NCBI RefSeq assembly: GCF_028993635.1
Contig: NZ_CP118631.1
Span: forward strand, 434,001 to 498,000
Length of the DNA: 64,000 nt
Source of the DNA: Mucilaginibacter sp. SJ
GTDB taxonomy: Bacteria > Bacteroidota > Bacteroidia > Sphingobacteriales > Sphingobacteriaceae
Direction of reading: 5' to 3'
Shown piece after piece: positions 20,001 to 27,474 of the stretch. The position numbers were made by a program, and so were the translations under genes. The notes below the pieces were generated by a model. The model did not search any database, was not told the origin of the DNA, and saw only the letters and a list, made by a program, of their open reading frames with translations. Position 1 is the stretch's first letter. Each line of letters starts with the position of its first letter.

Positions 20001-20462
20001 AATACTCTTCTTAAGTCAGTCAAAGAGATTATGAAGGGGGTGCCTAATATGGGTATCGGTTACGGGATTAACACTTTTCTGCCTTTTAAAACAACTCAGG
20101 CGTCGAAAATATCGGAAATCCGGTTAAATTATCTTGGGCAGTTTGGATCAGAACTCAATAACAGATTGGTATCATTGATCCACGATGCTAATGGAACTGA
20201 AACTGATCCTGAAAATGTATTCACCGCAAAGCTGGAATTAAACGCTATTGTAATAGACGGTGTGTTTCAAATGGAAATTGCATATGATTCTACTTTATTT
20301 AAAGGATCTACAATAAGCAGACTTGGCGAAAGCTTTCTGAGTAATCTCACCGGTATCCTGACATACCTTAAAAATGAGGATGATCTGTATTTCACACCCT
20401 CGGATTTTTCTGCCGCAGACCTGAACGAGGAAGACATTAAGATCCTTTTCGGTGAAAACTAA
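14034..20462 (+). CDS. NRPS1: starter synthetase FAAL-PCP-C-A(Asn)-PCP-E
   Basis: This 2142-residue synthetase begins with an acyl-AMP ligase of the FAAL type (about 20-560; SSGSTGSPKG near 166, SWMPLTHDMGMIG near 205), which activates a fatty or other carboxylic acid and loads it on the first carrier (Ser606). A condensation domain follows (655-1090, HHIISDG near 787). Next come an adenylation domain (1110-1600, TSGTTGQPKG near 1250), a second carrier (Ser1642) and an epimerisation domain (1690-2135, HHLVMDG near 1818, SRTIGWF). The pocket code read by alignment to GrsA is D-L-T-K-I-G-E-V-G-K, one conservative change from the known Asn code DLTKLGEVGK. The product should therefore be N-acyl-D-Asn. 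The E-domain motif EGHGR appears as ENYGR, keeping the catalytic Glu. The next protein starts with a DCL-type C domain, which fits this order. Confidence 0.93.
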   Translation: MNLVNVLTERSELKLRGVFFISNNNQEDFLSYHSLYHSALKVLSCLQDKGMPPNSELVFQIEDNKSFLIIFWACLLGGIIPVPLATSKNEDHNRKFSQVWSLLSTPSLIISPDALNQLEYYLQSKGQNDLLQQIRSNLLFVDDVFSSNKDGNICQPGDNDIAFIQFSSGSTGSPKGVMLTHANLIANVNGIANAASYSENDSMLSWMPLTHDMGMIGFHINPLFCGLNHYIIPTSAFVRNPKLWLDKVSELKITITSSPNFGYRYLLKHLDKYPSDWDLSCVRIIYNGAEPISERLCHEFNERLAEFGLTDVAMCPVYGLAEASVAVTMSSIDNKIKSISLNRQKLNSGEQIEVTDFLSTSGTFVNVGKPVDGCSIQIADERNQILAENIVGRIKIKGTNVTGGYYNNKNAYDEITDERGWLDTGDLGFVNGGDLYITGRAKDIIFINGQNYYAHDIEKEAETVQGIELNKIAICSSFAPESQSEEVIAFLLHRGALKNLVSIARALKMVINEKFGIGLSAIVPVKNIPRTTSGKLQRFKLRQLYDDGAFRDIEQEFTALLNSFDDDTVVPPANDLEEKILNLWEDILQSKNIGVEKNFIQVGGNSLKGAELIMKLHHSFQVDLPIEKLYEFQTVRKLASEIANLQHKAYHFIPKAPLYDLYPVSASQRRIYYAWKIAPNSIAYNMPIAVKLRGGIDLEKLQESLAKLVARHDALRMTFSVDEEPRFRVKDDEEVSLGLIKCEKGDWDEKLKQLILPFDLAKGPLFKFVLLYDNRGYNGDSLLLLDFHHIISDGQSAYLFIDELLKVYGGTRLPDADTSFRDFVIWERASKETRESTRLYWADHLSGEIPALEISRDFPRSAIPSMMGKRQMFTLDKLSCAKLKEISANNQVTSHTLFFTLYLILLAKYSGQEDFIVGIPAHGRIHPSLQKVHGMFANNLPIRSLVKGGRTFSDLLTDSARLINKALDRQDMAFDDLVNFIKALPRPGRSPLFDTMFLYQNLAIDVPEATGTAFSRYLFDPGFSKFDISLEISEENDQINYAFEYCTQLFKDETIWRFLQGLKTIINQVIANPEILIKDILILDTKEFENFNIDYNKTSRKTEAFATVQEIFEKRVKSYPEDIAIEYDGKEISYQALNIKANQVACALSNKAIGNGDIVGVHLKRSTELVATILGILKAGAAYLPLELEMPAERIKFVVRDSGCKFLISDSSPELGDVVFPEVLTLEYLFGSFQNKYLQIKNGETDLAYVIYTSGTTGQPKGVMIEHGSLSNYIVWAGNRYIENEPCSFAFYSSISFDLTVTSIFVPLITGNKMIIYSENDTLLSIENVIRENKADIIKLTPSHLRILKGNHLMSPKSKVKKLILGGEVLDTNLAKGVYEEMGRKVQIFNEYGPTEATVGCMIYQFDPEDTNSTVPIGRPIDNTQIYLLDSYLKPVPVNVPGEIYIAGRALARGYLFLEKLTSEKFIENPYIKGDRMYKTGDIGRRMTNGSLEFMGRNDKQVKINGNRVEISEIENQLLASGQIKEVVIWVDDKDRDHMYTCYTPIVSGSQLQETFFMNYLAERLPYYMIPREFIQVDFMPLTVNGKIDIAKLQGFKRTNSNAEKVLAKNETERIFAKIWGEVLNVEKVGVTDNFFEAGGDSIKAVQISSRLFDEGVSVKVKDILTYHTIAYISQRAEHVNGRRIYKQEPEEGEFSPTPIQAWFFSHRLKNPHFFNQSILFSINCPLNLVVLEQAFNALIEHHDAFRINYNPETNSFFYNNKFLKETQVIRKLDISDDCTLSDICNDVRNSFNILNSLLVRMVIIRHPDGREYLFITAHHLVMDGLSWRIFLEDFFKAYSLATEGTPVSLPQKTASFKEWSLTLNQLAESEEMQSERLYWEKMADPSFTLPTDFVSENSLMRHLRKEVISLDKKTTAFLLKGAHKSYNTDVPILLNAALIQTLHQWTGLGVFIIEQENYGRYMVGLDASRTIGWFTSMYPVKLTYSGEVNTLLKSVKEIMKGVPNMGIGYGINTFLPFKTTQASKISEIRLNYLGQFGSELNNRLVSLIHDANGTETDPENVFTAKLELNAIVIDGVFQMEIAYDSTLFKGSTISRLGESFLSNLTGILTYLKNEDDLYFTPSDFSAADLNEEDIKILFGEN

Positions 20463-20547
20463 AAGGTTTAATGACTGACACGTTATAATTACCCTTCTTG
20501 CGCATAGCCGTATCTATAATCGACACTTCTTTAATTCATAAAATCTT

Positions 20548-21522
20548 ATGCTGACTAATATTTTGAACAAGGTTGGGAATACCCCTCTCGTGTATTTGAA
20601 GAATGATGAAATACCAAATGTTAAAATATTTGCCAAGTTAGAATATTATAATCCTACTGGTAGTGTAAAAGACAGAGCTGCCTGCTATATCATCAACAGA
20701 GCATTAAACGAGGGTATTTTCAATCAAGATACTGTAGTAATCGAGTCTTCGTCAGGGAATTTTGGAGTTGCATTATCAGCATATACTAAAATGCATAACC
20801 TAAAGTTTATTTGTGTTATCGACAATAATACATTGCCGGTTAATGAGATGCTGATAAAACTCCAGGGGGCCGAAATAATAAAAATTACCGAACCGGACGA
20901 ATATGGAGGATATTTACTCAATAGGATAAGAAAAATCAAAGAGCTTCTTGTGGAAATGCCAAATCTGTATTGGGTCAATCAATATGCCAATACTTTGAAT
21001 GCTGAAGCATATTATGGCTCTCTCGGGAGAGAAATTTGCCAGGAGGCGCCCGGGCAACGCGTGGAATATGTATTTATGGGAGTAAGCTCAGGTGGCACAA
21101 TAACGGGAGTTTCCAAAAGGGTAAAAAAGGAACATCCTAATGCCAAGATAATCGCCGTTGATATTTATGGATCTGTCATATTCGGAGATACTCCTAGAAA
21201 GCGGTATATACCGGGAATAGGTTCAAGTATACAGCCGGAGATACTTGAGCAGGCAATCATTGACGAGGTTGTGCTGGTTAGCGAATACGAAACTATACTA
21301 TGTTGTAAGGAATTATTGGAAAAGCATAATCTTTATGCGGGGGGCTCCTCCGGGTCGGTATACGCAGCAATAAAAAAATACTTCAAGAACAGGGAAATGG
21401 ATGCGCCTGTAAACGTCATGTGCGTGTTTGCCGACCGGGGTGAGCGGTATATCGAAACAATTTACAATCAGAAATGGAGCGAAATGATAATGAATAGTTC
21501 GCTTCAGGAAAATTTGCTGTAA
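20548..21522 (+). CDS. sbnA: SbnA-like PLP-dependent N-(2-amino-2-carboxyethyl)-L-glutamate synthase
   Basis: This 324-residue protein belongs to the cysteine synthase/cystathionine beta-synthase fold, with the PLP lysine at Lys41 (TGSVKDRA), the SSSGNFG phosphate loop near 70 and a SSGGT loop near 180. It resembles the SbnA branch rather than CysK, including the GYLLNRI and ADRGERY stretches. SbnA enzymes join O-phospho-L-serine and L-glutamate to give N-(1-amino-1-carboxyl-2-ethyl)-glutamate, the first step to L-2,3-diaminopropionate. The next gene is the matching SbnB, 41 bp on. The pair makes Dap for an NRPS module here. No siderophore synthetase genes (IucA/IucC type) occur in the window, so a staphyloferrin-like role is not indicated. 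Confidence 0.9.
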   Translation: MLTNILNKVGNTPLVYLKNDEIPNVKIFAKLEYYNPTGSVKDRAACYIINRALNEGIFNQDTVVIESSSGNFGVALSAYTKMHNLKFICVIDNNTLPVNEMLIKLQGAEIIKITEPDEYGGYLLNRIRKIKELLVEMPNLYWVNQYANTLNAEAYYGSLGREICQEAPGQRVEYVFMGVSSGGTITGVSKRVKKEHPNAKIIAVDIYGSVIFGDTPRKRYIPGIGSSIQPEILEQAIIDEVVLVSEYETILCCKELLEKHNLYAGGSSGSVYAAIKKYFKNREMDAPVNVMCVFADRGERYIETIYNQKWSEMIMNSSLQENLL

Positions 21523-21563
21523 TCAGGTATTTCTAAATCAAAAAATCAATAGCTCAATAATCT

Positions 21564-22532
21564 ATGATCTATATCAACGATAAGGATATTAAGGAAGTAA
21601 ACCCCGATTGGGAAGAAAATATCAAAATAATTGAGGCGTCGGTAAGGTGCCTGGCCATCAATGATTATGTTCAGCCCGTTAAGCCTTATCTCAGATACCG
21701 GGATCTAAAGAACCGGATAATTGCTATGCCGGCATTTTTAGGAGGCGACATCAATATGGCCGGTATAAAATGGATAGCGAGCTTTCCGGATAATCACAAG
21801 GCCGGATTGCCCAGGGCCCATTGTGTTGTGATCTTAAATAATTCAGATACAGGCGAACCCGTTGGAATTATAAACAGCGCGACTATATCAACCATAAGAA
21901 CCGCGTCTGTAAGCGGTTATGTTCTAAAAAAGTATTTGGAAAAAAAAGGCAAAGCCGATCTAAAGGTAGGTATCGTTGGCTTTGGTCCAATTGGGCAATA
22001 TCATTTAAAGATGTGTTCAGCGATTCTTGGCGAGCGTTGTTCGAAAATAATGTTGAATGACCTGAAAGGCATAAATTCCGAAATTATCGATAATGAAGTA
22101 AAGGACCTTGTTGAGGTGGTCGACAGTTGGGAAAAGGTTTATGATGAATCGGACGTATTCATTACTTGCACAGTTTCAAAAGATAGGTACATTGACCGAA
22201 AGCCCAAAAACGGATCGCTTCATATTAACGTTTCGCTTCGCGATTATAAAACCAGCGTTTACCCATGGTTTAAAGACGCAATTATCGTTGATGATTGGGA
22301 AGAGATATGCAGGGAAAATACGGATATAGAAAATTTTCATTTTGAAAATGGTCTGAATCGAGATGACGTTGGTACTCTAAAGGATTTACTGAAAGTAGAT
22401 TGGATAAATTCATTTGAAGAAAGTCAGGCTGTTATGTTTAACCCAATGGGTATGGCAATATTTGATATTGCTATCGCGCAATATCATATGAAGCATTTGG
22501 AACTTGAGAATAAAGTACGCGTTTTAGCATAG
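21564..22532 (+). CDS. sbnB: SbnB-like 2,3-diaminopropionate synthase (ornithine cyclodeaminase family)
   Basis: This 322-residue protein is of the ornithine cyclodeaminase/mu-crystallin family with the NAD-binding GFGPIG motif at residues 139-144 and the family's N-terminal MPAFLGG and AGIKWI stretches. In SbnB the enzyme oxidatively cleaves the SbnA product to L-2,3-diaminopropionate and 2-oxoglutarate using NAD+. It follows the SbnA-like gene by 41 bp, and together they form the known two-gene Dap pathway. Length matches SbnB (about 330 residues). Confidence in Dap formation is high because both partners are adjacent; which adenylation domain uses Dap is unresolved. Confidence 0.9.
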   Translation: MIYINDKDIKEVNPDWEENIKIIEASVRCLAINDYVQPVKPYLRYRDLKNRIIAMPAFLGGDINMAGIKWIASFPDNHKAGLPRAHCVVILNNSDTGEPVGIINSATISTIRTASVSGYVLKKYLEKKGKADLKVGIVGFGPIGQYHLKMCSAILGERCSKIMLNDLKGINSEIIDNEVKDLVEVVDSWEKVYDESDVFITCTVSKDRYIDRKPKNGSLHINVSLRDYKTSVYPWFKDAIIVDDWEEICRENTDIENFHFENGLNRDDVGTLKDLLKVDWINSFEESQAVMFNPMGMAIFDIAIAQYHMKHLELENKVRVLA

Positions 22533-22615
22533 ATCCGGCAGTTGATAAAATGATAAGATGTGCGGCGTTTCCATGGTAAATGTTCGCTTTTTTCAATGTA
22601 TTTTAAACATTTGCG

Positions 22616-24127
22616 ATGAAAAAAATTACCGGTAAATCAAAATACGGAATACTTTTAATTACGTTTTTATTAATGACTTTGTCGTATGGTAAAGTCGAAG
22701 CTCAACTGTTTCAAACTACTTTTAAGGTAAACGGGCGGGTGATAAAAATTAATGAGCTAAATAAAAAAATAGAAGGTATTATAGACAGTGCCAGTATCCC
22801 CGGTTTGTCATTTGCAGTTATCGATCACAATGAAGTTGTTTTTTATCATACATACGGTTTTAAGCAAATCGAAAAATTGCCACGCGGAACGATCAGGCAT
22901 AAGGGTAAAGTAAATAAAAGGTCACTTTTTGAAGCATGTTCATTGTCAAAAAGCTTTTTTGTTTTCGCTGTTCAACAACTTGTAGACCAGGGCGTTTTGA
23001 ACCTGGATACTCCATTATATCGATACCTTACCTATCCAAGACTTGAGCATGATGAAAGGTATAAAAAAATTACTGGCAGAATGATACTTTCTCATTCTTC
23101 GGGTATTGAAAACTGGCAGCATTATAATGCTCCGGACAAGCTTGAAATAGTTAGTGAGCCCGGAAAGGAATTTGTCTATTCAGGAGAGGGCTATGTTTAC
23201 CTTTCAAAAGTGATAGAGAAACTCTTGGGTACAAGCACTGAAAATTATATGAAAGAGCTGGTTTACAAGCCGCTTAAACTTAAGCGAACGTTTACCGTTT
23301 TCTCAAAAGACGGACTTAGCCCGGATAACTACACAGTTGGCCACAATAATTTTATGGAGCCATCATCCAAAGAGAAGAATCAATCTCCTAATATTGCCGG
23401 ACTTATAAATACAACTGCCAATGATTACGCGAAGCTGCTGATCGGTTTTTTTAAAAATAATAATTACCTGTCGCAGAAACGGATTTCTGAGATGACCGGT
23501 GCTGATACAAACAAGCACTATCCTATGATGGATAAAAATGATTATTGGGGCCCGGGTTTCGGCGTAAATCATGAAGAGAGGGATACTGTACTGTTTCAGG
23601 CCGGAAACAATGATGTATTTAAGGGATTTGGCTTTTATTCCTATACCCGAAAATCGGGTTATGTAATGTTCGCGAATGGTGAACCCGGAGATAGGATTAT
23701 CAAGATTCTTGACAGCCTTACTACTGCCCAGCATCATATTTTCGATTTTAACAGCCAGTACCCTAACTCAACGCTTAAAATATTGAATGTTTATAATAAA
23801 CAAGGTTATCTTCCTGCTTTGGACTATTTTAATGTGTTATTGTCAGAAAAGGGAAATTTGATTTCAAAAAAGGATTTCAGTGAATGGGCTAATCTTTTTC
23901 TTGAAAAGGAACCAAAATTTTCTGCTGCTATAGCGATGGAATATGAAAACCGCTATCCCTCTTGCCAGGATGCTTTTATATTACACGGAAATGCTATGGT
24001 GAAAATAAAGCGCATTGAAGATGGAATCAGGGACTATAAAAAAGCAATAGAGTTAGACAATACTTCACGTGTACAACTTGAAAATTTAATAGCCCAATGC
24101 TATGATCTGCTTAAAAAAGAACAATAA
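22616..24127 (+). CDS. Exported beta-lactamase-fold serine hydrolase with C-terminal extension
   Basis: This 503-residue protein has a signal peptide (hydrophobic 11-24, likely cleaved near the VEAQ at 27-30). A class C/penicillin-binding-like hydrolase domain occupies about 45-375: SxxK is S109-L-S-K112, the second motif is Y188-S-G rather than Y-x-N, and the third-motif position reads QAG instead of HxG. Residues about 390-503 have no trans-membrane segments and look like short TPR-type helices. It acts in the periplasm. Its place between Dap genes and the aldehyde dehydrogenase suggests a role in the peptide pathway: processing or removal of the acyl-D-Asn part, hydrolytic release, or self-protection. 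The role is inference, and the altered second and third motifs leave activity open. Confidence 0.75.
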   Translation: MKKITGKSKYGILLITFLLMTLSYGKVEAQLFQTTFKVNGRVIKINELNKKIEGIIDSASIPGLSFAVIDHNEVVFYHTYGFKQIEKLPRGTIRHKGKVNKRSLFEACSLSKSFFVFAVQQLVDQGVLNLDTPLYRYLTYPRLEHDERYKKITGRMILSHSSGIENWQHYNAPDKLEIVSEPGKEFVYSGEGYVYLSKVIEKLLGTSTENYMKELVYKPLKLKRTFTVFSKDGLSPDNYTVGHNNFMEPSSKEKNQSPNIAGLINTTANDYAKLLIGFFKNNNYLSQKRISEMTGADTNKHYPMMDKNDYWGPGFGVNHEERDTVLFQAGNNDVFKGFGFYSYTRKSGYVMFANGEPGDRIIKILDSLTTAQHHIFDFNSQYPNSTLKILNVYNKQGYLPALDYFNVLLSEKGNLISKKDFSEWANLFLEKEPKFSAAIAMEYENRYPSCQDAFILHGNAMVKIKRIEDGIRDYKKAIELDNTSRVQLENLIAQCYDLLKKEQ

Positions 24128-24415
24128 AAAAGGGCATTAATTTATTTCCCTACAACAGTTCCGTTACTTTGATATAGCAGTTATTCAAATAAAAGCTTTA
24201 TCAATAAAAAAACGAGCTTTCACAAACAGCCCATTGCTGATATACCGATTTATAAGCTATAAAATAGTAAGGAGAATCATGTAATGCTTACTGTTACCAT
24301 AAATTCCAAAAGATGAAGGGGCTCCCCTGGAGATTCATCTTACGTGCTGATGTTTTTTCAGATCCCTGTGTTATATAACTCAATATTGGTTTTTTAAGAA
24401 CGACTTAATAACAAA

Positions 24416-25672
24416 ATGAATTTCAAACAGAGAAGAGAGGCACTCATTAGAACCTCGATTAATTTAGAGGATGAAAAATTTCATCAGCATCTAATCCGTG
24501 CATATGGCGCTGATACCGGATTTCTGAGAAAAGATATAAAAATCCGTGAGGTTATAACTCCTGTAGCCATTTTAAATGCGATTGGGAAGGAAACGGATGT
24601 GACAAGAGCTTATGGCGTGGATATGGAACAATTGCGATCACTTGGTAAGGTTGCGGTTTTGTTACCAAGCAATGGAATAAATCTTTGTTTGGCCAAATCG
24701 GTAGGTGCTTCTTTTTTAGCCGGCAATGAAACTATTATAAAGTTGCCGCGCAAACTGCATTCATCAGGTAAATACTACCGTGAATTGGTGTTGAATAATT
24801 TACCTAACGTTTCATTTGCTCCGGATAATATCTCCTCCAAGGATTTTTTGAAGGACTGTATTTCTGATCCAGATATTAAAGCTGTTGTTATTTACGGGGA
24901 TGATCGTTGGATATGGGAATATAAAAATCTGGTTCGAAGATCCGATATAAAATTAATATTTGAAGGCCCGGGTAAAGATCCCCTTATTGTAATGGAAGAT
25001 GCAAACGTCGATTTAGCACTCGAGGCTGCAGTTAAGGGAGGCTTATTAAACGGAGGGCAATCCTGTTCTGCTATTGAAAGGTTTTTCATTCATGAAAGTA
25101 TAGTAGAAGAGTTTTGTACGAAACTTACTGAAAAGGTGGTCAAACTCAAGATTGGGAAACCGGAATCTGAAGAAACCGAGATAGGCCCTGTTTTATCTTT
25201 TGCTGTATTAGAGCGTCTTGAACAACAGGTAAAAGAAGCTCAGGCAGATGGCGCAAAAATACTTACCGGAGGCAAAACAGAAAAAATAGACTCTATTGGT
25301 GGTTCTGTATTTCTCCCTACCGTACTTATTGGATGCCATCCCAAAATGAGAATAATCAGAGAGGAAAACTTTGGTCCGGTATTCCCGGTGATGTCATTTT
25401 CTTCCGAGGAGGATTTGTTGGCTAAAGTAGATAATTGTGATTATGGACTAAATGCAAGCGCATACGGGACCATCTCGACCGATTTAAGGCAGTATCTGGT
25501 CAACACACACAGAAACGTTTATTATAATTCAACGGTTACCGGCGTAGGAAACCAGGATTCGCAGGTAATAGACGGCGGATATAAGAATTCGGGATTTATC
25601 TGGAAATGGCATAAAGACAAATTTTTGCAAATAGAAGGCAAAAGGATGCTATTGAAAGAACTTTCGCAATAA
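24416..25672 (+). CDS. Aldehyde dehydrogenase superfamily protein
   Basis: This 418-residue protein has the ALDH catalytic Cys217 in GGQSCSAIERF and a Glu183 in FEGPGKDP, which replaces the usual ELGGK motif. A ENFGPVFPVMSF block near 317 is typical of the C-terminal ALDH motif. It is shorter than most ALDHs (about 480-500 residues), with a reduced N-terminal part. It should oxidise an aldehyde to an acid with NAD(P)+, or reduce an activated acid to an aldehyde. It is followed 66 bp later by a class III aminotransferase. An aldehyde/amine pair like this could make an unusual building block, for example a beta- or omega-amino acid for the module with the beta-amino-acid-like code. The substrate is unknown. 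Confidence 0.8.
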   Translation: MNFKQRREALIRTSINLEDEKFHQHLIRAYGADTGFLRKDIKIREVITPVAILNAIGKETDVTRAYGVDMEQLRSLGKVAVLLPSNGINLCLAKSVGASFLAGNETIIKLPRKLHSSGKYYRELVLNNLPNVSFAPDNISSKDFLKDCISDPDIKAVVIYGDDRWIWEYKNLVRRSDIKLIFEGPGKDPLIVMEDANVDLALEAAVKGGLLNGGQSCSAIERFFIHESIVEEFCTKLTEKVVKLKIGKPESEETEIGPVLSFAVLERLEQQVKEAQADGAKILTGGKTEKIDSIGGSVFLPTVLIGCHPKMRIIREENFGPVFPVMSFSSEEDLLAKVDNCDYGLNASAYGTISTDLRQYLVNTHRNVYYNSTVTGVGNQDSQVIDGGYKNSGFIWKWHKDKFLQIEGKRMLLKELSQ

Positions 25673-25738
25673 GCACTGTGCTTGATTAACATTTCTTTAT
25701 GTTGAGTATCAATTCATTTATCTAACTTTCTTACAATA

Positions 25739-27103
25739 ATGGAAATAACTAATCAGAATCGATTTGATAACAATGTTAATTACACATTGTTTCCTTATGT
25801 TGCTCAAAATATTTTAAAACCAATGCACATAAAAAGAGCAGAGGGGATATTCTTTTATGATGTTGACGACAAACAGTATATCGACTTTTCTTCGCAATAT
25901 ATGAATGTCAATATAGGCCATGGTCATTCTGCTGTTATGGACGCGGTTGTGGAGCAGATGAAATCTTTTAGTTATATGAACCCTGGTTTTGCTACAAATG
26001 TGCGCGGAGAGCTTGGATTGGAGTTGTCAAAACTCCTCCCTGGAAATTTAACTAAAACCTTTTTCACTTTAGGTGGGTCAGACGCTATCGACAGCGCCGT
26101 TCAAATAGCAAGAAGTTATACTGGAAGGTCAAAAATTGTCACGATGGCCCGCTCTTATCACGGAGGCACGTACAGTACTTTATCAATGAGTGGTGATCCG
26201 AGGCGTTTGTTACTTGGAAATCATAACATGGCGGATGTTGTAAGGGCCGATAATCCTTATTTTTACAGATGCCCCTGGGGGAGTGGGAGCATTGAAGAGT
26301 GTGGGATAAATTGCGCTGAGAATCTGGAAAAAATTATCATCGGAGAGGGTGCCGAAACTATTGCCGCAATAATTTTGGAAGGAGAATCAGGCACTTCCGG
26401 ATGTATTAAATATCCACCTGATTTCTGGAGATTAGTAAGGCAGGTTTGTGATAAATACGGAATACTGTTAATTGATGATGAGGTAATGAGTGGTTTTGGA
26501 AGAACCGGGAAAATGTTTGCGGTAGAACATCACAATGTTATGCCTGATATGATGTGTATGGCAAAAGGGCTAACTTCCGGTTATATGCCTTTGGGAGCAG
26601 TAGCAGTTAGTAAGGTAATTTCTGATTACTTTGATAGCAAGCCTCTTCCATGTGGCCTTACCTATTCAGCCCATCCGGTAAGTTGTGCTGCTGCTTTAGC
26701 TGTATTAAATATTTATAAGGAGGAGAGGTTGGTGGAGAATGCTTCAGAAATGGGCGCTTATATTTTTGAGAAATTACAGAAACTCAGCAATGAACATATA
26801 TCGATAGGAGATTTTAGGCTTACAGGATTGCTCGGATGTATTGAGTTAGTGAAAGACAGAGATACCAAGGAGCCAATTACTTCGCCAATCGGGGGAACCC
26901 ACAATATGGAAGTAATGGATAAAATAGATGCAATTTTTAAAGAGCAGGGCCTTTTTACCCTTATTCGCTGGAACATTATTTTTATTGCCCCCCCGCTTTG
27001 TATAACTAAGGAACAGATTGATATTGCATTTAAGATATTATCAAAAGGGTTGTGCATAGCAGATAAATATTATAAACAATCGTATTCCGCGATTGAAAGT
27101 TGA
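25739..27103 (+). CDS. Class III PLP-dependent aminotransferase (omega-aminotransferase type)
   Basis: This 454-residue protein has the PLP lysine at Lys276 (AKGLTSGYMP), the pyridine-N Asp in LIDDEVMSGFGRTG (near 246) and the SYHGGTYST motif near 139, all typical of class III (omega/beta-alanine type) aminotransferases. Length is usual for the family. Enzymes of this class move amino groups to or from terminal aldehydes or beta-keto acids, using Glu, Ala or other donors. Directly following an aldehyde dehydrogenase and preceding the synthetase whose first adenylation domain lacks Asp235, it is a good candidate for making that non-standard amino acid. That link is inference. Confidence 0.88.
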   Translation: MEITNQNRFDNNVNYTLFPYVAQNILKPMHIKRAEGIFFYDVDDKQYIDFSSQYMNVNIGHGHSAVMDAVVEQMKSFSYMNPGFATNVRGELGLELSKLLPGNLTKTFFTLGGSDAIDSAVQIARSYTGRSKIVTMARSYHGGTYSTLSMSGDPRRLLLGNHNMADVVRADNPYFYRCPWGSGSIEECGINCAENLEKIIIGEGAETIAAIILEGESGTSGCIKYPPDFWRLVRQVCDKYGILLIDDEVMSGFGRTGKMFAVEHHNVMPDMMCMAKGLTSGYMPLGAVAVSKVISDYFDSKPLPCGLTYSAHPVSCAAALAVLNIYKEERLVENASEMGAYIFEKLQKLSNEHISIGDFRLTGLLGCIELVKDRDTKEPITSPIGGTHNMEVMDKIDAIFKEQGLFTLIRWNIIFIAPPLCITKEQIDIAFKILSKGLCIADKYYKQSYSAIES

Positions 27104-27474
27104 CTATTGACTACGTGTTTTATAATTATTCCATAATTTGAAATACATCACTGCTTCTCTACTTAACCTAAGCTTAAAACGGAGGCCTAACGCATCCGCA
27201 TCCAAATAAGGCAGCAAGCTTTTTTAATAAGATAAGTTTAAGGGGCAAATGAAAATATCTTTTATTGGGTTTAATCAACAATGGTAAAGTTGCTTAACAC
27301 GGTAAAAGACAGCTGCCATACATGGGCAGCCTGCACGTTAGATGCATCGGCATATCGGCTTTTGGACAGCAACCTGCATCAAAGAAACAAACTACACTAT
27401 CTCTATAACATCACTTTTCAAAGGGGCGGTAAATGCCGACTAATTGATACTATTTAAAAAAATTCCATTTACGT
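27104..27474 (+). promoter_or_regulatory. 371-bp gene-free leader before the largest NRPS gene
   Basis: No gene was recognised; the ATG at 27249 opens only a very short frame. A 6-bp inverted repeat (GCTGCC, 7-base loop, GGCAGC) sits at 27312-27330. It lacks a following T run, so it is not a normal terminator. The stretch may hold a second promoter for the 14-kb synthetase gene; no defined promoter was identified. Confidence 0.25.

Noticed and set aside
20548..22532. Siderophore (staphyloferrin B-like) cluster suggested by SbnA/SbnB
   Set aside because: No NIS synthetase, citrate synthase, decarboxylase or TonB receptor gene is present; Dap more simply feeds the surrounding NRPS genes.
23363..23737. 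124-codon minus-strand open frame
   Set aside because: Antisense to the beta-lactamase-fold hydrolase whose motifs are clear; no recognisable domain.
27312..27330. Inverted repeat GCTGCC/GGCAGC as a transcription terminator
   Set aside because: Short stem without a following T run; it could be chance.
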